NCBI GenBank assembly: GCA_963402885.1
Contig: OY727103.1
Location: forward strand, 17,696,085-17,760,084
DNA from: Antedon bifida
Taxonomy: Eukaryota > Echinodermata > Crinoidea > Comatulida > Antedonidae
Length of the DNA stretch: 64,000 bases
Reading direction: 5' to 3'
Shown here: piece by piece, positions 11,625 to 24,300 of the stretch
Position numbering within the stretch: position 1 is the stretch's first letter
Layout: each line of letters begins with the position of its first letter
Program-made: the position numbers and the translations under genes
Notes under the pieces: model-generated
The model's database searches: none
What the model was told of the DNA's origin: nothing
The model's input: only the letters and a program-made list of their open reading frames with translations

Positions 11625-12080
11625 TTTAAGTTTAGGCCACTAAATCTAGGCCTATGCTAACTAAGAAGTAGGTCTAGGCCTAGGCTTGTAGGGCTATATC
11701 CTAGCCTAGGCCCTGCCTTTTAGGCTAACCTAGTAGTACTAGGCCTAGGGCCTAGTAGGCTAGGCCTATTAGGTAGCCTATACTACTAGCCTAATAATAG
11801 GTCTAATAAGTAATACTAATAGTAATACTAGCCTAGGCAGGCCTATAGGCCTAGGCCTATACATATCTAAAAATAAAACGGGCCAGCCAGGGCTTAGGTA
11901 GAGGAATCTGAGCAGGTAAGGCTAGTAGTAATTAAGTAAGTAGCTACATAATCCTACAGTACTCGCTGTAGGATAGATTATACCTAACCTAGCTAAATCA
12001 GTATAAGTAGGCTCTAGGCCTAGGCCTATATAGCCCTTGGCACCCTAGTTGAGGTAGCCTAAACTAAACCATTTCTCTAG
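11625..12080. repeat. TAGGCCTA/CCTAGG-rich low-complexity cluster in the contactin 5' region
   Basis: About 450 bp is packed with overlapping TAGGCCTA, CCTAGG and AGCCTA words, many palindromic, inside the inferred 5'UTR intron. Smaller clusters occur near 20,555-20,615, 30,655-30,705 and 39,170-39,720. Confidence 0.7.
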
Positions 12081-12160
12081 CCTAGCTAACTCGCCGAATA
12101 ATTACACACACAAGGCGAAAAAAAACATTATAGCGACTATTAATAACAAAGCTTACATAC

Positions 12161-12290
12161 CTAAATACACACTAATACACCTATGAATGTTTAAAAAACC
12201 GACAGGAAAATATATAAATAGAAATTTTATTCGGAAAAAGTGCAACAAAACAGACGCATCTTGTTACTTCCTCTTTTGTCTCGCATGATT
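12161..12290 (-). promoter_or_regulatory. Candidate first (non-coding) exon and promoter area of the contactin gene
   Basis: Because the signal-peptide exon starts at an acceptor, an upstream untranslated exon must exist. A good candidate donor, TTTAG|GTATGT, lies at 12161-12155, with C-rich and motif-dense sequence around it. The exon start is not visible and no TATA box was identified. The end coordinate given is approximate. Confidence 0.3.
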
Positions 12291-12867
12291 GCGTTCTCTG
12301 TTTGGTACCAACATTTTTAAATGAATATAGAGGGCGAACTACCATTTTTTCTTATGTCATATCATAATTATTTCATTAATAAAATATTTACGAGCCTATT
12401 ATTTATTAATACAGACAGTATTGGAATCAAACAATTAAGACAGAGAAGAATTTCCTCTTCGTGAATATCACCCAAATGTTGCTAATTGTATAAAAATCAT
12501 ATTATTAAGATAATATAAAAACAAACAAGTCATACATAACTGTATTTGTTTGCTGAAATATGCACATCAAACTTATTAGTGGACTCGCTGACCTCTCAAT
12601 AAATGTAATTATATTTTTCTTCTATTCTCTGACTTCTCGTGGTACGTTCTAACAAGGCCTTCCAGCGCAATGAATTAGTCGACTGTTGCAACTTGTAGTT
12701 TAAAAAATATTATTAGAAAATGTGTAATTTTACAAGCGTCTTGTCATGTAAGAGGTAACACTAAATTATTTTCTACATCATTTTCTCACAATACTTAATA
12801 AAGTATCATGACTATTTAGTAGTAGAGTAAAATTAGTATTTATTAATTTATTTCCTTTTCATAAATA
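12291..12867. other. Intergenic, AT-rich
   Basis: This is the upstream flank of the contactin gene. No gene, repeat or recognisable regulatory array was seen. Confidence 0.5.
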
Positions 12868-13392
12868 TTGGACAAAGATAATACCACACCCATCAAGAAT
12901 GATTACCTCAGAGAGGATTTTCGGATAATTTTTCGACATTCTAATTTTCGTTTTCTGTTATTAAGTTTCCAATTTACTTGTTTATCAATCAATATTATTT
13001 TTACTTTACCGCCAATTCTGACGGCCACCACAATGTTTCTCGTGTATTTTGTGATCACTTTTACAGTGGACAGTAATATAATAAATGTAAACAAAACTTT
13101 GCAGGATATATGGCTACGTATCTATCTATTTATGACCCATATTCCAGATATTGTAAAAACTGGATCACCTGAAAAAAGTATAGGAACACATAACAGTATA
13201 TTTCTACCAGTCGTTCGACTTTATTTACGCCTGTCAATTACTAAAATATTAAAATTATCTTACCAAAAAGTTTTACCCTGGTATTTAAACCCCGCCCACT
13301 CCTGCCTAGCAAACAGTCAGCTAACCAGTGACCATGCCGCACACGGTTTGACTGGTACAGTAGAATTTATCGAAATGCTATATTTTATATAA
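12868..13392 (+). CDS. Unrecognised 174-codon ORF between the two genes (doubtful)
   Basis: This is the longest open frame in the intergenic region. The predicted product is leucine/isoleucine-rich, with a hydrophobic stretch around residues 27-66 (FRFLLLSFQF...TTMFLVYFVITFTV). It shows no family motif I recognise. It has no evident introns or codon bias and abuts a MITE at 13,418. It may be a chance ORF or an old transposon remnant. Confidence 0.12.
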   Translation: MDKDNTTPIKNDYLREDFRIIFRHSNFRFLLLSFQFTCLSINIIFTLPPILTATTMFLVYFVITFTVDSNIINVNKTLQDIWLRIYLFMTHIPDIVKTGSPEKSIGTHNSIFLPVVRLYLRLSITKILKLSYQKVLPWYLNPAHSCLANSQLTSDHAAHGLTGTVEFIEMLYFI

Positions 13393-13417
13393 AAGATCTT
13401 ATCTCTATGACTTATAA

Positions 13418-13770
13418 TTAAACATGTAGTGTCCTCCAAAAACATGAAAAATGACGATTAATTAAATCAGACTTTGAATATGTTATGTTGTAGTTTTAAT
13501 AAAGTTATTCACTTCAGTAGAAAAAAATCGAAAAAAAAAGTTTTTCACTTATAAAATGAAAAAAATAAATGGTTAAATTCAACCAAAAACCCATTGGTTG
13601 GCAGCTAATTTGACAATTTTTTTGCTTTAAGTTTTTTCAGGTAAATACATTTTTTTTCGATCCAATTTTTGGTCAAAGTGGATAACTATTATTATTAAAT
13701 ACCATTAAATGGCATATTCAACAAAAATGTTGTTAAGAATTATTTTTTCAGGGGGACAATATACTTTTAA
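13418..13770. mobile_element. TTAA-flanked MITE (piggyBac-like), copy 2
   Basis: TTAA ends with the partly eroded left tip ACATGTAGTGTCCTCC and the right tip GGGGGACAATATACTT. The interior shares GACGATTAATTAAATCAGAC and other words with partial copies at 23,955-24,060 and 28,417-28,525. It is non-coding. Confidence 0.65.
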
Positions 13771-15850
13771 GTGCGGGGCCAATACGATTTAAATCAAATA
13801 AATCTGCTGCCCCCTATGTCATACCAATACCATTTCTATTGGTCAGCAGTGTAGCATTCTATTCATTATATTAGACGAGAACTATTATTATTTATTAGTT
13901 GAACACTTTCATACTTTCAATTTAAATATTTGCCGTATATCAAAATATACATTCTTTTAAATGTTTGTGACGTAAATAATTTCACTTAAAAATGGAATAA
14001 TCCCAAGCGCAAAATCGCAAGAGGGCGTACAATAAAAGTATTTCTTCTCTATGGCATATTGGTATATATAAACTTCCACTAAAATATAACAAAATTTCAC
14101 CACAACACATTCACATTATACATAAGACATAAATGTAAAACCATGTTGTAACATAAGGAGAGAACATAATCACATACATACGGTAATGTATATAGACGAG
14201 GAAAGCATGCGGTACTCTATAATGTTTCCAATAGACCCAACAAAATTAATAAATTAACATAATACATTACGTATGATGCGCTATATGTGATATATGTGGC
14301 ACTGTACTCTGTACATAATTTGCTATGCTGAAAAAATGACGTCGTATTATGTGGAGATACATGATTATATTGGGTTCTATAGGCCAAATTAATACAAATA
14401 TCTACGTTTAAACGTTTGGACACAAATTAATAGTGTCTCTTTGTGATGATGTCACCGATGATTACTTTCACAAAATTCAAACAACTTCAAAATGGTGTAA
14501 TTTGGTACATTATAATCCCATATGACAAGATGATCGTATTTTGTTTATTTTATCGTCGTCTTATTAAATCCCTAATTCATCCTTCTCCCGAGATAACATG
14601 CGAATGTTTATTCGTGTCAAATCAGTTTATTTTGCTTACACGGCTAGCTGTGTTATTAATACTGCGGGATGATCCACGGTGTCTTTGACAAAGCATGCCG
14701 AACAATGTGCAATCCGATAGGCATTTGATTTGCGTGCGCTATGCGTATATAGGAATTATATAAAAGACAAGGAAAGGTAAAACACCATACTATTTTGCAC
14801 ATTCTAATCCACCATACAACACTGTTTGTCGGGATGTATGTTTTTTTTTTGGCAGAAATCAACCAATACTTTAAAAAAAAAGAAGAAAGGATGATCTTTG
14901 GTCTATTAAAGGCCTTAAATTTAAGTTTTTAGTAAATATTTTCAAATTTTAATGCCGAAAAAATGAAACAAGTTCTTAAGCTCTTAGTTAGCCAGAATGA
15001 CAGATACATTCGCACGCTAAATTACAAGAGGTATTGAATGATGTCCTAAAATTCCCCAGACAATAACTAAATACTCATGTAGTAAATAATAAGGGACGGT
15101 AGGCCTACTTGAAATCCCATTCCCCCTGGAATTGCGGTTAAATCTCCTTAAGAAATGAAGACTACCATCCATTACCGCGCCTTGGTAAAATTCCTGGCGC
15201 CAATTCTAATTTTTATTTAATAATTACATAATCAAATATTTACCATACAACCCTGTTTATTCAAAGTCACCGACGGATGATATTTGACGACACCATCTTT
15301 GTCGGTGAAAAGAAATGTCAAAACGTCATGATGTAGCATGGCGAGAATTATCAAAGGTATTGCAGTTAATGAAGCGGCTTAACCCTTTGATGTGATACTG
15401 ACTAATATAATTACTCATCTTCATTAGTAATTCGCTCTATTAGTCTCTATTGTGCCCCTGATATCAAGAGACACCGCAGTGGACTTCAAGATGTGAGATT
15501 GATAAACAAACCAGCCTTACTGTCACCTCTACCAGTTTCTTCGAATCGCAGTACTATGTCATCTTATTAAAATTAACCATGTGTTAAGAGTAATTTGTTA
15601 TGTGTTTAAGACGGTTATTGAAAAAAACCAATGACATGTTAAACAGTAGATATTGATGATATAATACAATAATATGTAAAAATATGCCTATATATATAGC
15701 CAAGGTCAGTAAGTATTTTTATACTGTAGTGTTCTTAAATTTATTCAAAGATGTCCCTGAAATAAAGTATTAAGAGAAAACCGTCAAGAAATCCACAAAA
15801 GAAAAAGGACGTTAATAAGCGAAAACTTTGTCGAACTTTGTACCTGATTG
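13771..15850. other. Intergenic, no gene seen
   Basis: AT-rich sequence with only short open frames. No recognisable coding or repeat family was identified. Confidence 0.45.
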
Positions 15851-16185
15851 TTAAAGATGTATTGTCCTCCTGAAAATATTTTTTTACATTTTTTTAATTA
15901 TGCCATTTTAATGTCACATAGTATAGTTATTCTCTTATACGAAAAATTGGATCGGAAAAAAAAATTATGTACCTGAAAAAACTGTAATTTAAAGAAAAAA
16001 ATAGTCAAATTGGCTGCCAGCCAGCCAATTGGTTTTTTTTGTCTTATCAACTGAACACATTACTTTTGGGGGAAGGGGGATTATACGGAGGCGATTAACT
16101 TTATTAAAACTACAAAATGACCCATTCAAAGTATGATTTTATTAATTTTCACTTTTCATGTTCTTGGGGGACAATACATCTTTAA
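15851..16185. mobile_element. TTAA-flanked MITE (piggyBac-like), copy 3 (best preserved)
   Basis: It has TTAA plus AGATGTATTGTCCTCC at the left and GGGGGACAATACATCT plus TTAA at the right. This copy defines the family termini. No transposase is present. Confidence 0.75.
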
Positions 16186-16794
16186 GTTTATGCTCAGTTT
16201 GCAGTGTAAAACGTTTGCTTTTCTTAAGATCAATACCGCCCTCAAGGAGGAGAGAGATACTTTACAACATCATGTTCTACTTTTTCGTACACAATCGTAT
16301 ACTATAGCATTCGTTAATGTTTTGTTTATTGTTATGCTACATGTCCAGTTAATCTGTTTATTATTCTCAATCTACGTGTTTATTTGTGTGTGTAAATGTA
16401 TCCCTGTTGCCATCATACTGTATACAACCTGATGCCGTTATTTATATTGTGTTGCATCTGTAATGGGAAATATCGTTTTCATTTAGTGAACATGTTACCA
16501 TATTTATCTGAATTTGAAATGCGTGTTGATAGAATTTAAAGTGACTTCATGTCGGTCATTGACCTGGGAATGATCCATGTATTTAAAAGACTATCAGGAT
16601 ATTGGCATGGGAAAGATAAATGGGGTCTATTGAGCCCCGGGGCAGCCCTTGTTTCCTTTTTTTCTTTCGACAAATGTCGAGTCGAGTGGAGGTGCCGTTT
16701 CCTTATATCCGTGTATGGCAGAAAATTGAATAAGTAAAAAAATAAGTGCAATGGATTTGTTAATGTATTAGTATAGTTCATTACAAATCGATTG

Positions 16795-16935
16795 AGAACG
16801 CCTTCAGGGCCCAAAAAAGTGTTCCCTTCGATCAATAGGGGTTGAGGTCGTACTGTATTTCTCCTCAAAATTATTTTACGGGAAAAGGTCTCCTGGTTAA
16901 TAGAAGTGATAATATGGTGTCCCATAAAAGGGGCT
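16795..16935. mobile_element. Pogo-like MITE relic, intergenic
   Basis: It contains family words AAAAGTGTTCCCTTCGATCA and ATAGGGGTTGAGG. Both tips are eroded. Confidence 0.3.
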
Positions 16936-17332
16936 ACGGGTAGTATGTATGTATCCGCCTCACCCTACACGAAATAATAGGCATATCTAAATAAGTTTTG
17001 GATTTATTTAGTTTACATCGGGTTTAACCTTTCAAACACACTCAACATTTACTTTTCAAACCCGCAAAAATAAATATTTTTCACCGCATCTGAAGTAAGA
17101 AATTCAAAAACAAGCTTATGTGTGAACAGACCCTTAATGAGGGCCAATCTACAGGGTATATTATTTCACAATGTGTGCGCTTTTAGTCCCCATTACAAAG
17201 GTGTGTGTCAATGATTTGCTTTGATGTTGCCGCCGTCATGATCTGTAATTCTAGACCGCCGTAGAAAGTATGTTTATTGACGAGTTCGTTTTGTGTGATT
17301 CGTTTAGGAATCACACGCACAATGCCGGATAA

Positions 17333-17764
17333 TCACACCTTAATCGGGAAAGTAAATTTGATAACACTGTTGTCTAATAAACAGTCATCCATTATTATTT
17401 CGAACTCGTGCATAACTCGTAAAATAAAGTTAAGTTCGTGACTGGCGTACTTGCGCGAGTGCTGGCTCGATGGATATTCCAAACATCGGTATTCTATCGG
17501 TTTACTTGGGACATTCCCGTCGTATAGGCCTAATTTATACCACACATGATGTACATTGATCAATGCGCTGATTGTCCTAGAGGTACAGTAGTATTTCGCC
17601 AACAATCGGTTGGACGACGCTAAAATAAATGAAATACGGGTTGGCCACCTATCCATGAAAGTGTAATATAATTGGGACATCGTTTGAACGCGTGTTTCTG
17701 CTAAGTCTGCTTTGAATTGTCGCATTTCTGGTCCAATAGCCAGATTCGTTTCTAGTATTCTCAT
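17333..17764 (-). CDS. Unrecognised 143-codon ORF, intergenic (doubtful)
   Basis: This open frame has a balanced, protein-like composition (for example ALINVHHVWYKLGLYDGN, HELNFILRVMHEFEIIMDD) and a GC content above its surroundings. I recognise no domain. There is no visible signal peptide or membrane segment. It starts against a MITE at 17,767. It could be a decayed transposon or retrocopy exon, or a chance ORF. Confidence 0.2.
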   Translation of the reverse strand: MRILETNLAIGPEMRQFKADLAETRVQTMSQLYYTFMDRWPTRISFILASSNRLLAKYYCTSRTISALINVHHVWYKLGLYDGNVPSKPIEYRCLEYPSSQHSRKYASHELNFILRVMHEFEIIMDDCLLDNSVIKFTFPIKV

Positions 17765-17766
17765 CT

Positions 17767-17923
17767 TAAGCTATGTCTACAAAAGTGTGATGTGCCCAAA
17801 TATGGAATGTGGTAGTGATATGACACCATCATGTCTATATAGGGGCACATCACATTTTTTGACACATACAGTTTTATCATCAAACTGTATGTGTCAAAAA
17901 AGTGAGTGTAGACAGAGCTTTAA
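17767..17923. mobile_element. MITE with AAGCTCTGTCTACA-type termini, copy 1
   Basis: The left end is TAAGCTATGTCTACA and the right end TGTAGACAGAGCTTTA (inverted). The interior has GTGTGATGTGCCCA opposed to GGGCACATCACA, plus a hairpin (ACATACAGTTT...AAACTGTATGT). Related copies are at 27,583-27,724 and 62,721-62,883. Confidence 0.7.
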
Positions 17924-20285
17924 AGGTAGACTATGGAATGACAATTTAATATGCAACATGCTGTACTACTACATATACCACACCAGAATATAGAACACCA
18001 CATTCTATGTAAGATTGTGATGTGCACCCGATTCTGCATCTGTCACTAGATAGTGTCTAACTGGCTATCGACAGTCAGAATCTGGTGGAATGCGCTTATA
18101 CACAATGTAAATACTGATACATTCACTTGATGGGTTATCGTATTCTACATGTGCGTATCTCAGAACCGTGACCTTAAACCAATTTCTAACTGACCCCCAT
18201 AACCTAATATATACTACCTATATGAAGTTTTTGAGTAAAACCAACTTAAATGAAATAGGTTTAAAATAGATCGAACGAAAAAGGCCTCTAATTATTTAAT
18301 GCAAAAAAAAATTATAAGTAGAACTCCTTCTTTTACTTGGGACTATAACTGTAGGAAACGAATCCTGTAACGAATTTATGACATATCTACTACGGTACTA
18401 TGTTACGACCGTCAATTTAGAGGACACCAATTAGGCCTATAAGGGTACTCGGGGGTGATGGGTCGAAACACAAACCAGGGCAATAGTTAGGCCTACATTC
18501 TGACAACTTCTACTAATTCCTCGCTGTTTGTGAAGTCTCCTGGAAACATTCATCGGTAGATTGAAGGATTACCGGTGGTATATTCGACGTTTAATGGTTG
18601 TATAGTTATGTTAGCGACCCGGATGATAATACAATTGTTTGTTTAAGTCTGCAGAAATCTTCTCTCTTTTTTTGCAGTTTTGACTATAAGGCCTGCAGTG
18701 TGTTAGTATGTTTATTCTTATCGCGTTCCTAAAGACTTGTACAGTATAAAGTTGTAAATGTTAGATTATTGGAGAGGGATCAGTTCCGGACGATTAGCTA
18801 GTAGACGTGGCATGTTGTCTGGGGTAAAGTTGACGCTAAAACGTCATCAAAATCGAAATATTCACCGAGAATTTACTTATGTAACACTGTTTTGAAATAT
18901 ACAAATAATGCCTAATGTCAAATAGGCCATATCAGTTTTAGACATTTCGAAACATTTTTTCCTTCGAATTCACATTCCACTTACAAATGCTCACGAAGTC
19001 ACTATCTTTCGTTTCTGCTTGTATTTTGGCAAACATTCATTTCGTAAAATATATACAGTAAATGTACATTTATGTCGATGTTTTTCTGAGAGTTGTTTCA
19101 CCATTCTCACTCAAAATGAACATTTTTATTGATAGTTAGATTTTGTTTTCTCTTTTGTTGTTTTCACTTTTAAGTTTTATTCGTTCATCATATTACAAAT
19201 ACATATTAACTAGATGTTTCGTTAAAACATAAGTAAAAGTAAAAAATGCATATAATAGCTAGAATCACAATATAGAGATGTTCGTTCGTCCGTACATTAT
19301 AATCTCCACACACACCGGTTCAACGTTTATTCTTTAAAAAAAACACCAAACTATTAATAATTATTTTGTTGTTAATTTATCTGTGATTTTAGCGCCTGGC
19401 TGATCTTATCGATCGATTATAAGCTATCAGCATGTTGTGCACTTTCAACATTACGTTATAGTCAGAGCATTTATCGTGGAAATTGCTCGATGATGGATAA
19501 AACACGAAGGAAGTGGCTTTAAAAGGACACAATCCATTACCGTTCATGTTCTCAATATGTCTACATTGCTAAATCATTTCCGATATTGTGTCTGAAAATG
19601 TGGATGTTTGTAGTTTTATGACCCATTTTACCTAATAAAAAGAGCGCAGACATGATTAGTCACGTGGGTGATGCATAATAAGGGTATGACAATTTATGTA
19701 CAGTTTATGACATAAAAAATGCACAGTATGGTCCGATTGGGTAGTTAAAAATGGCAGATTGTAGATGAGCAGTAGGCCTACTCAAACGGTGTGTTCATTA
19801 GATCGGCCTACACCAAAATGACGTGCGAGGCGACCACCAGAGAAGTTTTGTTTCTATTAAAAAAACTGTGACGTATTTCCAAATTTAGTACTGAATATAA
19901 ATTCAGTCAGTTTTATGCACAGAGGTTCGTCCATAAATATAAAATACATAGGCCTGGAGGGATAGGCCTATAAATTATATTTCCAAAATGGTATGTCAAC
20001 TGGCTTCTCTCCCCTACTAAAGTTACCGGAATGGATCGGTGATTTTATTCATGAACATGGTAAAAAATCGTATATTAGTACATATAAATAATTTAAATGA
20101 ATAAACTGTTATATAACAGTTACATTATTTGTATGTGACGTTGTTTCATGTAGAAATACCATAGGCCGCGCCCATCGGCACGTGTATATACGAGATAATA
20201 CAATTTAGGCCTACACGTCTTAGGATATAAAATGAGTCAATTTGCATTGTTTTTGTAATAATTGTATTAAGAAATCGTTATTTAT
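17924..20285. other. Intergenic upstream region of the PDZRN gene
   Basis: Moderately AT-rich, no gene recognised. Regulatory sites are likely here but none could be identified with confidence. Confidence 0.4.
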
Positions 20286-20656
20286 ATGCTTTATACGCCA
20301 AATTTCCTATCGACCGTGTTTTTGCAGCAGGACTTTGTTTATTTTGGTATGGAAAGAAGTGCATTTAGAATAGAGGCTAAACATCAAAGTACCGCTAAGT
20401 TAGTACAACTGTTGGACTCAACCAATCAGAAGGCAGAACTTCTTGACTTTGAAAGAAAGTACCGCCTACTTACCCAGTCATCGCACGCCACCACAGCACA
20501 GTGGGTTCTCAGTTGTTTGCTGTAGCGATGCTTGGAAGAGCGTGTTTACTAGCCTAGCCTACCAGTTTTCGCCTGTTAGCCTGGGTTTTACGTACTTAGC
20601 CTAAGTCTTAGGCTGATTTATATATTCTTGGATAATACTACTAGTGAAGGAGGAAA
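20286..20656 (+). promoter_or_regulatory. 5' flank / 5'UTR region of the PDZRN gene
   Basis: This holds a short 79-codon open frame ending at 20,525, a CCAAT box within AACCAATCAGAAGG and AGCCTA-rich sequence just before the start codon. The transcription start is not determinable. The upstream frame resembles no known protein and is not called as a gene. Confidence 0.3.
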
Positions 20657-21361
20657 ATGGGTTTTGACCTTGATCGTTTTACCAGTGAAGTGGACGAGGA
20701 TTTAAAATGTAGCGTTTGTTTAGGAGTTTTGGAAAACCCTCTAGCCACTCCATGTGGCCATGTGTTCTGTTCGAATTGCGCCCTGCCGTGGGTCGTGCAG
20801 AACGGATGTTGCCCTTTGAAATGTGAGAAATTTACTGTCAAGGAATTAAACAACGTTCTTCCGTTACGGAATATTATTCTTAAGCTCGAAATTCGTTGTG
20901 AATATTGGGATCGCGGATGTGAAGAAAAGGTAAAAGTTCAAAATATGAGCTGTCATTCTGAGGATTGTGATTTTGCTCCTGTACAATGCACGAATAAAGG
21001 ATGTCGAGAAATTGTAAACATCAAAGAGCAGGCTAACCATGAGACAGTGGTATGTGAGTTTAGGCCTGTTGGGCCTTGTAAAAATGGCTGTGGCCTTACC
21101 CTACAGTTTAATACACTTAATGATCACAACTGTCTCAAAGCCTTACAGACGCATGTCTCTGTACAACAAGTTAAGTTAGCGAACTCAGAACACGATATGA
21201 AGAAAATGGTTGGAAGAGCTACAAAACGCGAGAAATCTTTATTGTCACGAATTGCCTCCATGCAAAATGAAATTCAGATGCAAGCATTAAAATTTCAAAA
21301 GAAGTTAAATGAATATAAAGCTGAAATTGACTACCTTACAAAAGTTATGTCATTTCAAAAG
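20657..21361 (+). CDS. PDZRN: PDZRN exon 1: RING, TRAF-like zinc fingers and coiled coil
   Basis: Residues 1-235, ending MSFQK at a CAAAAG|GTATGA donor in phase 0. Key zinc ligands are C18, C21, C33, H35, C38, C41, C52 and C56. The TRAF-like segment includes CEYWDRGC, CDFAPVQC and GPCKNGCG motifs. The large single exon for the whole N-terminal module is what makes it stand out in this AT-rich region. Confidence 0.95.
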
Positions 21362-24300
21362 GTATGATATGGTAATTATGGGTTTAAATTGATGATTTAA
21401 ATATGTGCTATTGTACTTTCTCTCCTAAAAATGTTTTTAAAATATTGTTTTACATCCCTACCAATGATAACTACCTGATAACTAAAGATGTGTCATGGTA
21501 GTAGTGAAAGTAAAGTACAAGAAGACCCTCTGCATACCTGATTGTTTATTGTTTTATTTTTTTTTAACCCCCATAACTTTTGGAAATCCACCTCCTACAC
21601 ATACAGCATAAGGTGTAGCTATCCTGATTTGTATATTTTATGTTGAATTCTGGATAGTTCATGATATGGTACTGTAAGTATTGATAAGTGTATATTTTTT
21701 GACTTATTTTATTGTTTTAGACAGTTCTTTTTATGTATTTCTGCATATTTGTATTGTAGGGGTTCTCATGAGACAAGCTATTGCTTCTAGTGCGGGCCCC
21801 AGTTGTTGTCAAATAACTGAATAAATGTGTGTATGATGATATGTCATACTAACAGAGTATGCGAATCTTAATGCTGAGCTACTGTATTCTTAATAAAAAC
21901 AACCAATGAATGTTTCTTTGAATGATTATCACTTGAAAGTTTGAACAGCATTGTAAACATACGGACAATAAAGCCCACTTCTGGTCTTGAAAATTATTTG
22001 CTCATCCAAGGCTCTTTTGGTATCAGAGCATTGTTACAACTTAGCAATAAAAAAGGTACAAATTTTGAACTACAGTACATAAAGTCTCCCTCTGATGAGA
22101 GTTGAATTGAATATTATTTCTACTACATAATTTGACAACTTTAATTTTTCCTATTCTTTTCCTAAAGTCTTGATCGTATTGGACTTAATTTGGACTCTAA
22201 TTAACTCAGTCGCCAGCTAAATTGACCAAGAAAAGTCCAATCTGAATGCTGGTTACAATTTCTTTATAGTTAAATTAACCAATGCCTTGATCATATTGGA
22301 TTTAATTTGGTCAAATTAACTGAGTCGCCAGCTATATTAACCAAGAAAAGTCCAATCTGAATGCTGGCTAGTTTATTCAGATTTAAATTAACTAGGACCA
22401 ACAGTTATTTATAACAACCACTGCCTGCCCAGTAGAACCAACTCAATCTAATCGGAGGCTGAGCTTGCCTTGCCAAGATAGAAACATGTAACAGTCCTTT
22501 TATCTTATGTCTGGCTGCAACAAATACTAACAGTACTGTACTATGTATAGTACTGTACATTCTCTGTAGTGTAGTGTCTATTTACCAAACATTTAAGGAA
22601 GGCAATTGGAAAGTTTAGGGAATGTGGAACTGCCACAGATAAACACTTCGATCTCTGGAGCTCAGCATCCTGTTGGTAAAACTAACTACGCTGCCCCAAA
22701 AGTCCAATCCAAACGCTTGACTCTGGACAACTCCAGGAGCTCATGACTTTCACCATGCAAATTAATCCTCAAAAATTGATACCACAATTGTTGTTTTCAG
22801 TCAGAAATTGATTAAATATAATATTTTCTCTTGCTATGGTACTGTACCATTTTACTTGGCTGGATTACTATAGATATGAAGGTTATTGCATATGAATGGA
22901 ATTTGACAATATTGCTGGAATTTGTAAAATCAATGGTATTCATTTAAAAATCTATATTGGAACCAATTGGGAATATTGTTAAGGTAGCCAAATGGGAATA
23001 TTGTTAAGGTAGCCAAATGGGAAACAAGTTGCATGTGATGAGGTGATAATTAAAATAGCACTGGTTTAGAATTCAACAAATCCAAAATCGATTTTATAAT
23101 TTAAAGTAAAAGCTGTGAAAAATGCTTTTTAAATAATTAAATTAATTAAAATAAAAAATTTAAATAAGATAATTTTATGCACAAGTAACTATGGTAAAAG
23201 ATATCATTGACTTCTTGTACTGTACCGATTTGAATGTGCATTTGGTGTACTAGGTTACTTAATGTCCCATCCGAAGGACATGCCAATTTGATCTTGCTCT
23301 CCAACACTCTAAAACCGTAGAAACCCTCATTTTGGACATGCCCTGTATTAAAGGGACACTGCTATATTAAAGGGACACTCCTATATTAAAGGGACACTCC
23401 TTTATTAAAGGGACACTCCTAAATTAAAATGACACTGTCCTGTGGAACAAGCGATGTGCAATATTTTGCTGAACCCTTATTCAGGGGTCACCGTTAAGGG
23501 GACACTTTGTTTGTTCTGGAAGCTGTCCCTTTAATAGAGTTTACTGTTCATTGCATAAAGGAAGTATTCCATATTGTTGTATGTGGTGTGTCACTGCAAT
23601 ATGGTATGTCAATTTAATCCATTTATAGTGTTCTACAATATATAGTATTTTAATGCATTTGCCTAGTTACATTTTACAATGACAAATCATTAAATTAAAT
23701 CCTCATAATATACATATGTTACATGATCTAGAAACTAGTAATTACTCCAATTTTAAAAATATTAAAAGTGGAGTTCGTTGAAATTTAATATATTGAGGTA
23801 TGGTTTTGATATTAGCATTTTATTCTGGCCATAAAAGTGTAATATAGTTTGTTTCCTATTTCCATAGAAAAAAAAACCTTTCAAAATATAATGTTTTGGT
23901 TGGTTTGTTTAGAAGGTCAAAAGGTTAATAACTTCGTTTATAAACATGGCTCAAATAAAAAATACAAATATGTATTGTCCTTCCAAAAACCTGGAAAAAA
24001 TGAAGATTAATTATTTCAGACTTTAAATAGGCAATTTTACAATTTTAATAAAGTTATTTGCTTCTTCCATAGAAAAAAAACTTGTATATAATGTTTTTGT
24101 TGGTTTGTTTAGAAGGTCAAAAGGTTAATAACCTTGTTTATTTCTCTTGTGCTGGTTTCTGTCCAGACAGCTGTCTGTAGCCAAGTAAATCATGCTTTTT
24201 TAGGTTTCCAAAATGCCACAAGTTCTGCATGTAGGAATTCTAATGGCATCCCTATTTGAGGATTTCACCAGTGCAAGAGTGTGCAACAAAATTGAATTGT

